From the NCBI GenBank assembly GCA_019155205.2, contig JAHNZQ020000181.1, positions 120,704-184,703 of the forward strand: a stretch of 64,000 nt of DNA. The letters run 5' to 3'. This stretch comes from Gracilaria vermiculophylla. Lineage: Eukaryota; Rhodophyta; Florideophyceae; Gracilariales; Gracilariaceae. Of the stretch, positions 50,517 through 60,273 are shown piece after piece. Each line of letters begins with the position of its first letter. Position 1 is the first letter of the stretch. A program made the translations under genes and the position numbers. The notes beneath the pieces are model-generated. The model ran no database searches. It was not told where the DNA came from and saw only the letters and a program-made list of their open reading frames with translations.

Positions 50517-51407
50517 ATGTCTCCCCCCGTGCGCGCCCTCGAAGCCGGCTGGACCAGCGCCACCACCAGCGGCTCCACCTCCGTCGCCCCCTTCGAAGCC
50601 GGCTGGACCAGCGCCACCAGCGGCTCCACCTCCGTCGCCGCCTTCGCCGCACGCCTAGTGCACGCAATCTCCCCGCCCGCGGCCCCGCCGCTGTCCAACC
50701 TGCGCCTCGTGCTGCTCGTCATCGCCGCGTACCTCTCCATGCTCAGGCTCTTGCACCGCAACAACACCGCGCTTCGCCACTCGCGCTTCATCACATATGC
50801 CGCCATCGTCCACAACGTCGCGCTCGCGCTCGCCTCCGCCTTCATCAACGTGCGCGCCTCGCGCGCCATCCTGTCCGTCGCCCACGCCCACAGCTGGGCT
50901 GCCACCATCTGCACCCCCGCGCGCACCGCCCTGCCGGCCCCGATTTACGATGCCTTTTACCTCTTCTACTTCACCAAGTTCTACGAGCTCGTGGACACCT
51001 TCATCCTCGTCCTGCGCCACAAGCCGCTCTCCCTGCTTCACGTGTGGCACCACTCCACCGTCATCCTCTCCGTGTGGGGCTGGCTGGAGTACGCCGTCAC
51101 CATCGGCGTCTACGGCCTGTGGTTCAACACCTTTGTCCACGTTTTCATGTACGCCTACTTTGCCTGCAGTCTGGCGCGCATCAAGCTCCCGTTCAAACGC
51201 CTCATCACCCAGGCCCAGATCGTTCAGTTTCTCACCGGCTTTGCGTCGCTCATTCCCTTCACGTGGAGCTACATCACCCACGGCGGCTGCACCGGATTGC
51301 CGGGCCTTGCCGTCACCGCCGCCATCAACTTGTCCTATCTCGCTTTGTTTCTTCGCTTTTACGCCAAGTCGTACAACAAGCCAACTGAGACAGCAAAGAC
51401 GCAATGA
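50517..51407 (+). CDS. ELO-type fatty-acid elongase (3-ketoacyl-CoA synthase)
   Basis: The 296-residue membrane protein is a complete ELO elongase, the condensing enzyme of very-long-chain or polyunsaturated fatty-acid elongation in the ER. Motifs: KFYELVDT (154-161), HVWHH (175-179, the HxxHH catalytic box), NTFVHVFMYAYF (204-215) and TQAQIVQF (231-238). About seven hydrophobic segments are present and the C-terminus is hydrophilic. The LHVWHHS form resembles polyunsaturated-type elongases more than the saturated or monounsaturated type, which is only a hint of substrate. The first 42 residues contain a duplicated EAGWTSATSGSTSVA unit, matching a DNA-level duplication with a period of about 54 bp (50538-50641). 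The ATG is the first in frame. Confidence 0.9.
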   Translation: MSPPVRALEAGWTSATTSGSTSVAPFEAGWTSATSGSTSVAAFAARLVHAISPPAAPPLSNLRLVLLVIAAYLSMLRLLHRNNTALRHSRFITYAAIVHNVALALASAFINVRASRAILSVAHAHSWAATICTPARTALPAPIYDAFYLFYFTKFYELVDTFILVLRHKPLSLLHVWHHSTVILSVWGWLEYAVTIGVYGLWFNTFVHVFMYAYFACSLARIKLPFKRLITQAQIVQFLTGFASLIPFTWSYITHGGCTGLPGLAVTAAINLSYLALFLRFYAKSYNKPTETAKTQ

Positions 51408-51762
51408 CCGCCTACCCCACCGCCCCTGTCCTTGCACTTGCGCAAAAACCCCACAACTCACTCATGCTGTGAATTACCTTCTTGTCGTCGCCCGCTCGCG
51501 TGCGCCACGCCCACCGCCTGCCCCCAAATCCCACCGCACCACACATGCCCCCCTCCCCGCGCACCAGCCACGCGCACCAGCCCCCTCTGAACGCCTCGCA
51601 TGACATACAGCACGTCCTGCATAAAAGTAGCACGCGGAGCTCAGCATGTTTACATCTAGCAAAACTACCGGTTGAATTATATCTAGTTATACACGCCATC
51701 GCGTTCAGTTAGAGAAAAACAATTACATGTACACACCCTGACTCCTTCACTACATGCCACTT
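51408..51762. other. 3' flanks of convergent genes
   Basis: Short intergenic stretch between the elongase (plus) and the TRAPP subunit gene (minus). No gene is seen. Confidence 0.5.
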
Positions 51763-54700
51763 CTATTGCTCTTCATCCGTGTCTGCATCATTCCAAAAAG
51801 CGTCCTTCTTCAGTTCTGACAGCAACTGCGCCGACCTGCCTTCCCCGCGCGCCCCGCTCATCGCACCGCCACCTGCTCTCGCTGCTGAGCCCTCTTTGCC
51901 GCGCGATTCCTGCGTGCCCTGTCTCCCAGACACTCGCCCAGCCCCGCCTTCACCGCCATCCCCGCTCGCTGTCCCACAGTTGATGTGCTTCAGCTGCCTT
52001 GCCCCACTGCCATCGTTCGTTCCCGCATGTGGACCAACGTCGTCTTCCGTCCCTGCGCCGCTGGACCCGCGTTCTCTGGGGACCGAACTCCACCGCTTAC
52101 CCACCTGGCTCGTGGGTGTAACGGTGGAGCCGGTGCTCATTCTTCTCGAGATGCGCCGCAACGAGGCCATCTCCATCTGCGCCTCCGAGACGTCATCCTC
52201 GCCAAACTTGTACTCTCCAATCGCCTCGACCGTCATGTACGACGGACTGACGGCGATATGCTGCCTCCTCCGGTTCGGGACAAAACTGCTAGTCTGATAA
52301 AGCATGGTGAACCTGCACATGTTGTACCGACCAGGACCGATCAGCACTGCCGTGAGGCATATTGTCCGTTCCGCTCCGGGCGCTATAGACCGCAGCGACA
52401 TCGAAACATCGCCCGTCCAGTATCGCCCGCGGTCCCCGTCGGCCACCCCACCTTCCGTAGGCGCCGCAAACGCCACATCCAGCACTCCGTCCGAAACGTT
52501 TTTGACGAGCACGTCTACGGCCACTACTGCGGGATACACGATTACGGCATTCTGCTCGCCCACCAAGCCTAGCACATCGTCACCCGCGCGCCGAAAGAAG
52601 TCGTGCTCAACTCTTTGAGGGTGACACACCCGCACTTGCACGGGGTCTTTCTCGCAGTAGTTCATGTGCAGCGCCCCGATGCCCTCCACCACATCTTGCA
52701 TGACATTTGGGTTTGCCTGCCGCACTTCTTCCTGCGCAATCAACGCACCGTCATTGCCAGCGTCGGGGACACTTCTCGTTTCCTTCATCCATCTCAGAGG
52801 ATCTATGGCCGGAATTTGAATATCGCCTTCGCTTTCCTCATTCGTGCGCCAGCCCACAGTGACGTACACCCGGTCCGGACGTTCATGGGGCTCCTTGTGT
52901 CGGTGCAGGTGAGAGTGATGCTTGGAGCAGACAACAAAATGCGTAACCGCCCTTCTTTCCCATCTGTCCTCATCTCGACAGCCATCAGCTTTGACCATAT
53001 CCTCGCCCAAAGCCCCTTGTGCTTCAGAATCAAGACCCTTTACCTCCTTCTTCATCACCGAGTTAGCGTTCAAATCAGCAACATAAGTCTCCCACTTGTG
53101 AGATGGTCGCAACAGTCCATCACGACTATCAGTGACTTGACATCCATCCTTCACGTCGCGATCACGCACCAAAAACACGAAAAATGTTGCAGTTTCATTG
53201 ATGCGGAGTGTGCTGAGCGAAGGTTGCAGATCGCCGCGCTTGATAGCCATAGGAATGACCGGAGCAGGCAACAACATCGGTTTCCATCCATGTTTCGATG
53301 TGACAGTAAGCTTAGTGATGTCAAAGTCCACGCCCTCCATTTCAGAGGGGCCAGCATGTTCGACTTCGACACCAAACAGGCACCCAATTCTGTTTGAAGC
53401 ATCGGGCGAGACCGAACGCAAATCAGCCTCCCTCAAGAACCTGGGAGATACCATCACGCTTGGATGCACCCTAAACCGCAGAGAAACACGGCTTATGCGC
53501 AGCCTACCCGCCCCATACGCAATGGCAAGCTTGACATCTCGCAAAGGAGGCCCATTTTCAGCACGGTCCTCGCCTCTTCTGCTTGTCCGCTGCAACTTGA
53601 TGTTCTCACTGAGAGAGGAGCGATGCGTAAACAGGGCATTCGAAACAGCCGCCCTGATCCACATGGGTATGCGAGTTTTGTGCCCCGGAGCAAGGGGTAA
53701 CGTCAATCTCCCAGCAACAACAACCTCATTCTGCTCCACCGGCTGCTCCTTTATGCCAATAGAAAAGACGCGCTTTTTCTCACCCTTCTCCTGAATCTCA
53801 GGCTCGATGCCGAGGTAAAATGTTTGCGGAGTACCAATACGAAAAACAATACTGTGAAGAGCTGTGCTGCCCTCGTTTTCGAGTTCCAGATGACCCCTTC
53901 TGACTTCTCCTGCGCGCATGGTCAGCGTGGGGTGCAGATCCTGAGAGACAAGCGGAAAGTGAGGAACAAGGAGAGTAGCCTTCAGCTTGGGGGCCAGTGG
54001 CGCTACAGTCACCGTGAGCGACTCGTCTTCATCGTAGAGGGGCACATCACTTGCCCGTTGGCGCCTTGTATCATTTAGTCTGCGACCATGACGGTGTAAA
54101 AGGGCAAAACCAGGTGCAAGCACCGTTGAAAAGTCCGGCACAAAAGTAGCATTCAAACCGATAGTGAACTTCCAACTAACTCCGATAAACTGTAAAATGC
54201 CGGCTTTCCGCCCTACAATCTGGAGAACAACAATTTCTTCCGAGTTGGGAGCAAGTGTAAAAGCAGGCGCTTCCAAAAGCTCTACAGGAGGAGGGTCAGC
54301 GTCACCTCCTTCGTCACTCTTTTCAAAAAGTGAGTAACAACGGCCGTCTAGCAAAACAACTGCTGACATTGAACTAACAAACACAGGAAACTGCAAGGGG
54401 TTTCTCAAACGTATATGCAGCAGGACAACTTCGCCCAACACCGCCCCGCGTTCAAGCAGAGAAGCTGCTCGTCTCCGCCTTTTTCTCGCATTCGCAAGGT
54501 CTCTCATTCGCCGAATCTTCATTTCAAGCGAGCCCCCAGGATCATTCTGTCCACTCCGCTTGGCATGGCGAAGTTCGGAAACAAGCGCCTCGACCCGTCG
54601 TTCCCGTTTTACATTCTCTTCGCCCCTAGCAAGCTTTGCGAAAAACTCCGCGTCTTCCAGAACCTCGTCCTCAAGCCCGTGCCACTCACGGTCACAGTCA

Positions 54701-56385
54701 GCCATATCGTGGGTGAGAACGTACGAAAAAGCCGTATCCAACAACGGAAACGGTACACCCGAATCCCATCGCGCTGACAACTTCTCCATGGCGCCGATCT
54801 TGAGAGCTCGTAAAAACGCACGCACCACAGAAGCATGCACCTCAACCGTACTGGGCTGAGCCGAAGCCTCGGCCTCCGTCAAAACTAAGGAGAAATGTCG
54901 AACGGCCGAAACTGGGTTTGCACCAGACAGCGCAGCCTCCCCCATCCAGTACTGCACATGATGTCGGATAGCCGGTCGTTGCAAGGCAGAGCTATCGATC
55001 TCAGCCGCCGCCGCCGCCGCCTCCGCAAAGTACCTCAATTTCGCAAAGCGAAGCGCTGCGAAAAAGGCGAAGCGAGACGCTCGTCGCGCATGCTTCAATA
55101 GCACATAAGCATGGGTGCAACTGGCGCACAAGAGCGCCAACACAGCGTCAACCAGCGGCGGCGTCGCGTCCGATACACAGGGACGTAACGCTACAATCGC
55201 CCGAACCAGCACGCCAGCAGCGCTATCAGGATAGCCTGCGGCCAAGCAGAAATCGACCGCACGCAGCGCAGCCCTTGCGGCAAGCTCCGGGCTATTTGCG
55301 TCGACGTACCTCAAGACGGCCGACTCAAGCGCAGCGCCAATCGCGGCATTGCTGCCATCAATCAGCGCGAGAGACAAGGCGCCAAGCTCGAGCGCCGAAG
55401 CATGGTGAACGGCCGCCGATGACGAAAATGTGCGCACTTCGTACGCCAGCATGCGATACGCATCGCACGCATCGGTGTATCGCCCGGCCATAAGCGCCAG
55501 ATCCGCCAGCCGACGCATGGCCCCCGCCACCGAGTTGGAAGCCAGACGTGTCGCATCGCCGCCAGAGGAAGACGGCTCCATTGTGGCGTGCGCTGCAGAA
55601 TTGGTATCTGAGGCCGGCATGAACGTAGTCGACGAAGATGAAGTACTGAACCACAGACGAAATGAAGACCGAACCGCCTTGCGTGCAGTATCTGCAGCGG
55701 CAACAGCTTCACTCAACTGCGCATTAAGGATAGCGCGTGCGCGGGAATCCAGCTGTGCGGCCACGGCAGCCGCAGACAGCTCAGACGCATCGCGTTCAGT
55801 GGCATTGCGCTCAGACGCATCGCGCTCCGACGTTTGGGTCTCATTCTGGTCGCTCAGTCTCAAGACGAGCAACGGTGCCGGATGCGAAGAAAGCGACTGT
55901 AACACCTTTTGCAAGGCGGCGTTATCTTGGGCAGTGGGCCTGGTGACCAACAGCACAAGCGGGGCATCGTGCATGGAGGTGGAAGAAACAGCCTCTGCAA
56001 TCTGCGGTTCACAAACCCACACGGCAACCACGTTCAACAGAGGCAGCGCAAACCACTCATGGCGATACGCAGTGGTGAGGCTTTCCAGGCGCTCCTTGAG
56101 AGCGTGCGTGATAGCGAAAAGACCGCCATCGACGTCGCGAGCGCCGTCCAGAAGCGTGCGCGCAAACGAACGCGCCGAGGTCTCCTTGAGCTGCGCGGGC
56201 GTGAGCAGTCGCAGCGGCAGTCGGCTGTTGGCGGGCAGAAACTGGTTGAGAAGGGAGAGCACGTCGCGATGCTTGCTGGCGGTGCGCACGGCGGCGTCGC
56301 AGTGCTGTGTGGCGGAGAGCTGCACCAGAGGGGCGTACCTGGCGGCGGCGACTCGTTTGAATTGACGCACGGCATCGTCGCCCAT
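51763..56385 (-). CDS. TRAPP complex subunit TRAPPC8/Trs85-like
   Basis: A single intronless frame of 1,540 residues. The N-terminal APLVQLSATQHCDAAVR, LSLLNQFLP and a Rossmann-like segment up to about residue 220 fit the Trs85 N-terminal domain. A helical repeat section (about 280-560) follows, then RMRDLANARKRRRRAASL, and LRNPLQFPVFVSSMSAVVLL (about 665-685), which begins the immunoglobulin-like beta domains found in TRAPPC8. Beta-rich segments continue to about 1,350; the last 170 residues are Gly/Ser/Arg-rich and probably disordered. TRAPPC8 belongs to TRAPP III, which activates a Rab1-type GTPase in ER-Golgi traffic and autophagy. TRAPPC9/Trs120 is the main alternative because overall architecture is similar. 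The start is the first ATG, close to the upstream tRNA gene. Confidence 0.68.
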   Translation of the reverse strand: MGDDAVRQFKRVAAARYAPLVQLSATQHCDAAVRTASKHRDVLSLLNQFLPANSRLPLRLLTPAQLKETSARSFARTLLDGARDVDGGLFAITHALKERLESLTTAYRHEWFALPLLNVVAVWVCEPQIAEAVSSTSMHDAPLVLLVTRPTAQDNAALQKVLQSLSSHPAPLLVLRLSDQNETQTSERDASERNATERDASELSAAAVAAQLDSRARAILNAQLSEAVAAADTARKAVRSSFRLWFSTSSSSTTFMPASDTNSAAHATMEPSSSGGDATRLASNSVAGAMRRLADLALMAGRYTDACDAYRMLAYEVRTFSSSAAVHHASALELGALSLALIDGSNAAIGAALESAVLRYVDANSPELAARAALRAVDFCLAAGYPDSAAGVLVRAIVALRPCVSDATPPLVDAVLALLCASCTHAYVLLKHARRASRFAFFAALRFAKLRYFAEAAAAAAEIDSSALQRPAIRHHVQYWMGEAALSGANPVSAVRHFSLVLTEAEASAQPSTVEVHASVVRAFLRALKIGAMEKLSARWDSGVPFPLLDTAFSYVLTHDMADCDREWHGLEDEVLEDAEFFAKLARGEENVKRERRVEALVSELRHAKRSGQNDPGGSLEMKIRRMRDLANARKRRRRAASLLERGAVLGEVVLLHIRLRNPLQFPVFVSSMSAVVLLDGRCYSLFEKSDEGGDADPPPVELLEAPAFTLAPNSEEIVVLQIVGRKAGILQFIGVSWKFTIGLNATFVPDFSTVLAPGFALLHRHGRRLNDTRRQRASDVPLYDEDESLTVTVAPLAPKLKATLLVPHFPLVSQDLHPTLTMRAGEVRRGHLELENEGSTALHSIVFRIGTPQTFYLGIEPEIQEKGEKKRVFSIGIKEQPVEQNEVVVAGRLTLPLAPGHKTRIPMWIRAAVSNALFTHRSSLSENIKLQRTSRRGEDRAENGPPLRDVKLAIAYGAGRLRISRVSLRFRVHPSVMVSPRFLREADLRSVSPDASNRIGCLFGVEVEHAGPSEMEGVDFDITKLTVTSKHGWKPMLLPAPVIPMAIKRGDLQPSLSTLRINETATFFVFLVRDRDVKDGCQVTDSRDGLLRPSHKWETYVADLNANSVMKKEVKGLDSEAQGALGEDMVKADGCRDEDRWERRAVTHFVVCSKHHSHLHRHKEPHERPDRVYVTVGWRTNEESEGDIQIPAIDPLRWMKETRSVPDAGNDGALIAQEEVRQANPNVMQDVVEGIGALHMNYCEKDPVQVRVCHPQRVEHDFFRRAGDDVLGLVGEQNAVIVYPAVVAVDVLVKNVSDGVLDVAFAAPTEGGVADGDRGRYWTGDVSMSLRSIAPGAERTICLTAVLIGPGRYNMCRFTMLYQTSSFVPNRRRQHIAVSPSYMTVEAIGEYKFGEDDVSEAQMEMASLRRISRRMSTGSTVTPTSQVGKRWSSVPRERGSSGAGTEDDVGPHAGTNDGSGARQLKHINCGTASGDGGEGGAGRVSGRQGTQESRGKEGSAARAGGGAMSGARGEGRSAQLLSELKKDAFWNDADTDEEQ

Positions 56386-56564
56386 CGCGCGCAGAGGCGC
56401 CGATCGGCAGGGAGGAGGGCGCGGGATGCGACCGACGGAGCGGTGGTCGGACGAACTCGCGCGCTGGTGACAGAAAGAGGACGACGGAGGCGCTTCGGCA
56501 ATGGAGTGAAATCCGATTTTTGGTGGGATTTAAATAACGTGCCTAACGGCCTTCCAGTCACCAG

Positions 56565-56636
56565 TCCCCTATGGTCTAGTGGTTAGGATTTCTGACTCTC
56601 ACTCAGGAGGCCGGGGTTCAATTCCCCGTGGGGGAA
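56565..56636 (+). tRNA. tRNA-Glu (anticodon CUC)
   Basis: The 72-nt gene folds into a full cloverleaf. The acceptor stem is TCCCCTA paired with TGGGGGA, then discriminator A; the anticodon loop is CTCTCAC with CTC in the middle; the T arm is CGGGG-TTCAATT-CCCCG. It has no intron and no encoded CCA, as expected for a nuclear tRNA. Internal A and B boxes (GTCTAGTGGTTAGG, GGGGTTCAATTCC) are intact. It decodes GAG, the main Glu codon in the GC-rich genes here. It lies 180 bp upstream of the TRAPP gene start. Confidence 0.95.
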
Positions 56637-56662
56637 CGCCATGTGCGTTCTTCGCGCAGAGC

Positions 56663-56667
56663 TTTTT
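56663..56667 (+). terminator. RNA polymerase III terminator
   Basis: The first T5 run after the tRNA-Glu gene, 27 bp downstream of its 3' end, followed by another T4. It is a normal pol III stop signal. Confidence 0.65.
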
Positions 56668-56936
56668 ATCTTTTGGCACGAGCAGAAGAGAGGCGCATGA
56701 CGCCATCTCGCTTCATTTTGAAAAAGTGGATCGGGGCTAACAATGCGCTAGCTAAGTAAAAAGTTCTTTAAACGAGCCACAAACCACCGCAATTTTACCA
56801 AAAATAAATCAGAGCGACAGCGAAACAGACTATTGCCGTACAAACCGGTTCGCGCCGCGAGGCAACACGGTCACCTTCAGCAGCGTCTCAAAAAGAATAG
56901 AAAACCACCGGATTAACATACCAAGCAAAAAAGAGC

Positions 56937-58226
56937 TCAGCTGGAAATAGCCACCCTTCGACCAGTGATCTTCTCGTAGACGTTGCGCATCATCATCGCC
57001 ATGAGAACCTGCACCAACCCCGTACCGTTGGTCGACCCTGGCGCGTTTGGGTTCCTCAGCAAAGACTGCGTGATTTCGCCAAAGAACTTGGTGCCAGCCC
57101 GCTCGATGTGTGTTTCAACGTACACCATTTCGTCAAGCTTCTCAAAGCCCCCGTCAACCTCAAACACCGACACTGGCTTGTCAAAGTAAGAATCTGGTCC
57201 GTAATGGAACTTAATACCCGGGTACGAGCACGTGAGCTTTCGGCCGCACGGAATCCAGTCAATGGTGGAGCCCTCGTCGTACAGATACACCGGGTCCAGC
57301 AGTTTGCACGTTTCATCTTGCAGCAGCCGAACTCGCAACACCTTTCTCTCAGTGTCATCCGGGATCAGTTGTGTGGGCAAGATCTCCATGACCACATCGC
57401 AGTTCTTCTTTTGAGGGTCCACAAAGCGTTCAAAGTCCGGCTTTCGCGACTCAATACTGGCCAGGATGTTCTCCAAGGAATGGCCGCGTTCGGCCATGTC
57501 TCTCTGAATCTTCCACGCAATCTTCACTTCGTCGGCCAAATCCAGGTATACGCTGAAGTCCAGGAGTTCTCTCACCCGTTCGTCGTACATGGGATGCAGC
57601 CCCTCGATGACGATCACGTGGTTCGGTTCGATGAGCTCCGGCGGATCAATCTCGCCCGTTTCGTGGTTGTAAATCGGCTTCATGATGCTCTTGCCTTCCT
57701 TGAGCGCGGCTATCTGGCTAGCCATCAGATCAAAGTTGTTGGCGCGTTCGTCCAAGGCAGTGACCCTTGCCTCCCTCCGCCCCTTTCTGTCGTGCGTATG
57801 GTAGTCATCCAGGCAAATGACGGAAATGAAGTCGCCCACCGGCGTGTGCGCCTTGCTGACCTTGGTGCCGAAAATGCTGGTGACCCTCCGCAGGAAGGTG
57901 GACTTGCCGCAGCCCGAGTCGGCCGCCACGCCAATGATGACGGGGCGCGAGATGCCCTTGCGCTCCATGGCGTGCGACACGTTGGCGGCAATCTTGGCGT
58001 CGGCGTGGTGGTGGGAGCGCTCCGCGCCCGGCGCCTTGACCCAGTTGTCGGTGGTGACAGCGGCGGCGCGCGGCGCGGCGGCGCGCACGGGCACGCGGCG
58101 CTCGCATCGCGCGCGCTGCACGGCCGGGACGGCGCCGAAGAAGGCGCGCCTCGAGGTGACAGCGGCGGAGGGGCGCGCGCGGCCGGAGGCGGCGAGCGCG
58201 GCGGCGGGGATGAAGGCGGGCGCCAT
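56937..58226 (-). CDS. PRK: Phosphoribulokinase, plastid-targeted
   Basis: The 429-residue protein makes ribulose-1,5-bisphosphate from ribulose-5-phosphate and ATP in the Calvin-Benson cycle. Residues 1 to about 50 form a basic, Ser/Ala-rich plastid leader with RRAFFG. A roughly 40-residue linker with HHH precedes the P-loop GVAADSGCGKST (99-110). VICLDDYHTHDR (136-147), KPIYNHETG and the C-terminal LVQVLMA block are canonical. The N-terminal regulatory cysteines are C106 and C138, 31 residues apart compared with 38 in plant enzymes; the second pair, C327 and C333, is kept. Thioredoxin/CP12 control is therefore possible with a shorter clamp loop. The ATG at 58226 is the start; the open frame continues upstream without ATG. 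It is divergent from histone H1, with G-boxes in between. Confidence 0.95.
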   Translation of the reverse strand: MAPAFIPAAALAASGRARPSAAVTSRRAFFGAVPAVQRARCERRVPVRAAAPRAAAVTTDNWVKAPGAERSHHHADAKIAANVSHAMERKGISRPVIIGVAADSGCGKSTFLRRVTSIFGTKVSKAHTPVGDFISVICLDDYHTHDRKGRREARVTALDERANNFDLMASQIAALKEGKSIMKPIYNHETGEIDPPELIEPNHVIVIEGLHPMYDERVRELLDFSVYLDLADEVKIAWKIQRDMAERGHSLENILASIESRKPDFERFVDPQKKNCDVVMEILPTQLIPDDTERKVLRVRLLQDETCKLLDPVYLYDEGSTIDWIPCGRKLTCSYPGIKFHYGPDSYFDKPVSVFEVDGGFEKLDEMVYVETHIERAGTKFFGEITQSLLRNPNAPGSTNGTGLVQVLMAMMMRNVYEKITGRRVAISS

Positions 58227-58546
58227 GGCGGACTGGGCGGCGGGGCGGGCTCGGGCGGTCGCGGCGGGCGGGCAGCGGCGCGGCGGGGCGGGCAGCGGCG
58301 CGGCGGGGCGGGACGGACGTGGCGCGCGGAAGCTCAAGGGTGCAAGGGCAATGTGGCGAGAGACGGACGACGAGCGGCGAGCTGCGCGGGGGGTGCGCGC
58401 GCGGCGCGTTATGTGTGTTGACGGATGTGTCGCGCGTGAATCGTCTGGACAGCATCGCGCGCGCGCAGACTGCGCACAGCCACTCGTGCGTGCGCCGTGC
58501 CTCCCTCTCTTCGCACAGATCACGTCACGGGCGCGGTATCAAATCA

Positions 58547-58584
58547 CACGTGGCCCCGCGTGCACGTGGGCGCCGCCGCACGTG
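58547..58584. promoter_or_regulatory. Cluster of G-box (CACGTG) motifs between PRK and histone H1
   Basis: CACGTG occurs at 58547-58552, 58563-58568 and 58579-58584, about 320-360 bp upstream of the PRK start, and twice more inside the tandem array at 58650 and 58698. G-boxes are bound by bHLH/bZIP factors and are common in light-responsive plant promoters. The role here is inferred from position only. Confidence 0.55.
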
Positions 58585-58630
58585 GCCACGTTTCATAGCA
58601 GGGCGCACATTTGTGTATGCGTGGAAAGGT

Positions 58631-58807
58631 GGTCGCGTGCGCACGGGGTCACGTGCGCACGGGGTCGCGTGGAGACGTGGTCGCGTGAAAAGGTGGTCAC
58701 GTGAAAAGGTGGTCGCGTGACAACGTGGTCGCGTGACAACGTGGTCGCGTGCACACGGGGTCGCGTGGAGACGTGGTCTATTGCGACGCGTGGTCGCGTG
58801 TACGCGA
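58631..58807 (+). repeat. 16-bp tandem repeat array in the PRK-H1 intergenic region
   Basis: Nine near-identical 16-bp units of the form GGTCRCGTGNNNACGK run from 58631 to 58774, then two degenerate units to about 58807. The core CGCGTG or CACGTG is kept in every good unit while the middle three bases vary. Purifying selection on the core or recent expansion could explain it. The array is not coding, as the period is not a multiple of three and both flanking genes start outside. Confidence 0.9.
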
Positions 58808-59041
58808 CAGCCCGAGGGGGAGCGCATGATGGGCGGCGCAATGCTGGCGCGGGAGGAGGCGCGCGCTAGACTGCGGGCGAGACGGTAGGCGGCTGCGCAG
58901 TGGGGGAGAGTCGCGCGAGGAGGGGGGCGGGCAGAGGGCACAGGGGGGGAGGGTCGGGGGCGGGAGCGGCGCAGCAGGCGAGCGCGCGCCAGCGGCGTCG
59001 GGTGCGAGCCGTGCGGGTGGCGCGGCGGCGGCGAGGCGCCG

Positions 59042-59053
59042 TTTTGGCGCCAA
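59042..59053. promoter_or_regulatory. E2F-like palindrome upstream of histone H1
   Basis: TTTTGGCGCCAA at 59042-59053 is close to the E2F consensus (TTTSGCGC) and palindromic. A related GTGGCGCCAAC lies near 59100 and several GCGCAAAA/TTTTCGCG-like motifs follow to about 59360. E2F sites are typical of S-phase histone promoters; their use here is inferred. Confidence 0.4.
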
Positions 59054-59590
59054 GCGTGAGAGGACGCGCTCGCGCCACAGCGACCGCAAGCACACGCGGT
59101 GGCGCCAACACCGAAACGCACGGCGGGTGGTGCGGCGCGCCGCCGCACGCGCGGCGTGGCGCGCGGCGCGCGGCGCGGCGCGAATACAAAACGCGCACAA
59201 AAAACGCGCGCGTTTTCAAAGCGGCGCGGCCGCTGTTCGCTCGCTGTGACCGCGCGCAAAAGCGAAAAAAAAAAAAGGCCGAAAAATAAATAAACAAATA
59301 AAGCAAAAAATGCGCCGCGTGGGCGCAAAACGCGCCGGCGCGCGCGGAAACGCGCGCGCTTGTCGCGCTTGCAAATAAAAAGCGTGTGCACATTATTTCG
59401 ACGCGCCGCGCTTTGCGCCGTCTCATCACTCGTTCTCAAGCGAGTAGCGCGCTTCCGTTCCCCGACAGCGCTCTCATTGTGTAGAATTTGTCGCGCGCGA
59501 GCGTTTCGCCTTCTTTTCCCGCGCCACCAACTCCGCCATCCGCCTGCACCCCCGTCGCCGCGCGCCGAAAACCACCGACCACCGCCAACC

Positions 59591-60273
59591 ATGCCGGCTG
59601 CCAAGAAGGCTGTGGCTGTCAAGCCCACGTACAAGGTCATGGTTACCGAGAGTATCAAGGAGCTCGGAGACCGCACAGGTTCTTCGGTGCAGGCCATCAG
59701 CAAGCAGCTGAGGTCAAAATACAACATCGATATCAACAAGCCCGCCCTCATCAAAGCCATCAAGAAGGGCGTGGAGGCGGGCGACCTGGTTCAGATAAAG
59801 GCCAGTTACAAGCTGGCCAAGAAGGGCCCCACCGTCACCAAGAAGAAGGCCACCGCCGTGGTCGTCAAGCCCAAGCCCACTGTCAAGGCCCCTGCCACTG
59901 CCACCACAACCGTTAAGAAAAAGGTACGTTTGTTGGCTGAGTTGAACCGCTCTCTCGAACCTCCACCCCTCGTTTCCCCTTGCACCACCTCACACTCCAA
60001 CTTTTCCGTCTAACTCTTGTGTGTGTGCGTTTTTTTTTTTTTCTGCATTTTTTTTTTCATTTTTTTTTTTGATTGGAATATGTACAGACTACAACAGCAG
60101 CCGCAAAGAAGGCGCTCAAGCCGAAGAAGTCGCTGTCCAAGACTCGCAACGCACGCAGTGTGAGCACAAGCGTAACTACGGTGAAAAAGAGGATGACCAA
60201 GAGGAGCGTGGCGGCCAGGAAGGACGCGACAAAGATGGCGGCGCTCAGCAAGAAAAGAACAGTCAAAAAGTGA
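59591..60273 (+). CDS. Histone H1, two exons
   Basis: Exon 1 is 59591-59923 (111 codons) and exon 2 is 60088-60273 (61 codons plus TGA), giving 172 residues. The linker histone binds nucleosome entry/exit DNA. The globular H15 domain is at about residues 13-75 (TYKVMVTESIKELGDRTG, VQAISKQLRSKYNIDINK, and a KASYKLAK end). The tail is Lys/Ala/Pro-rich, as expected. The 164-bp intron (59924-60087) starts GTACGT, ends T-rich then ACAG, is phase 0 and falls at the start of the C-terminal tail. It is the only clear spliceosomal intron I find in the window. An upstream region with E2F-like motifs fits S-phase expression. A GGGCG-CGTGG-CGCCC hairpin follows the stop but is not the metazoan histone stem-loop. 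Confidence 0.93.

Noticed and set aside
59806..60000. Minus frame over the H1 intron and similar small frames opposite TRAPPC8 and PRK
   Set aside because: They lie opposite well-supported exons and show no motif.
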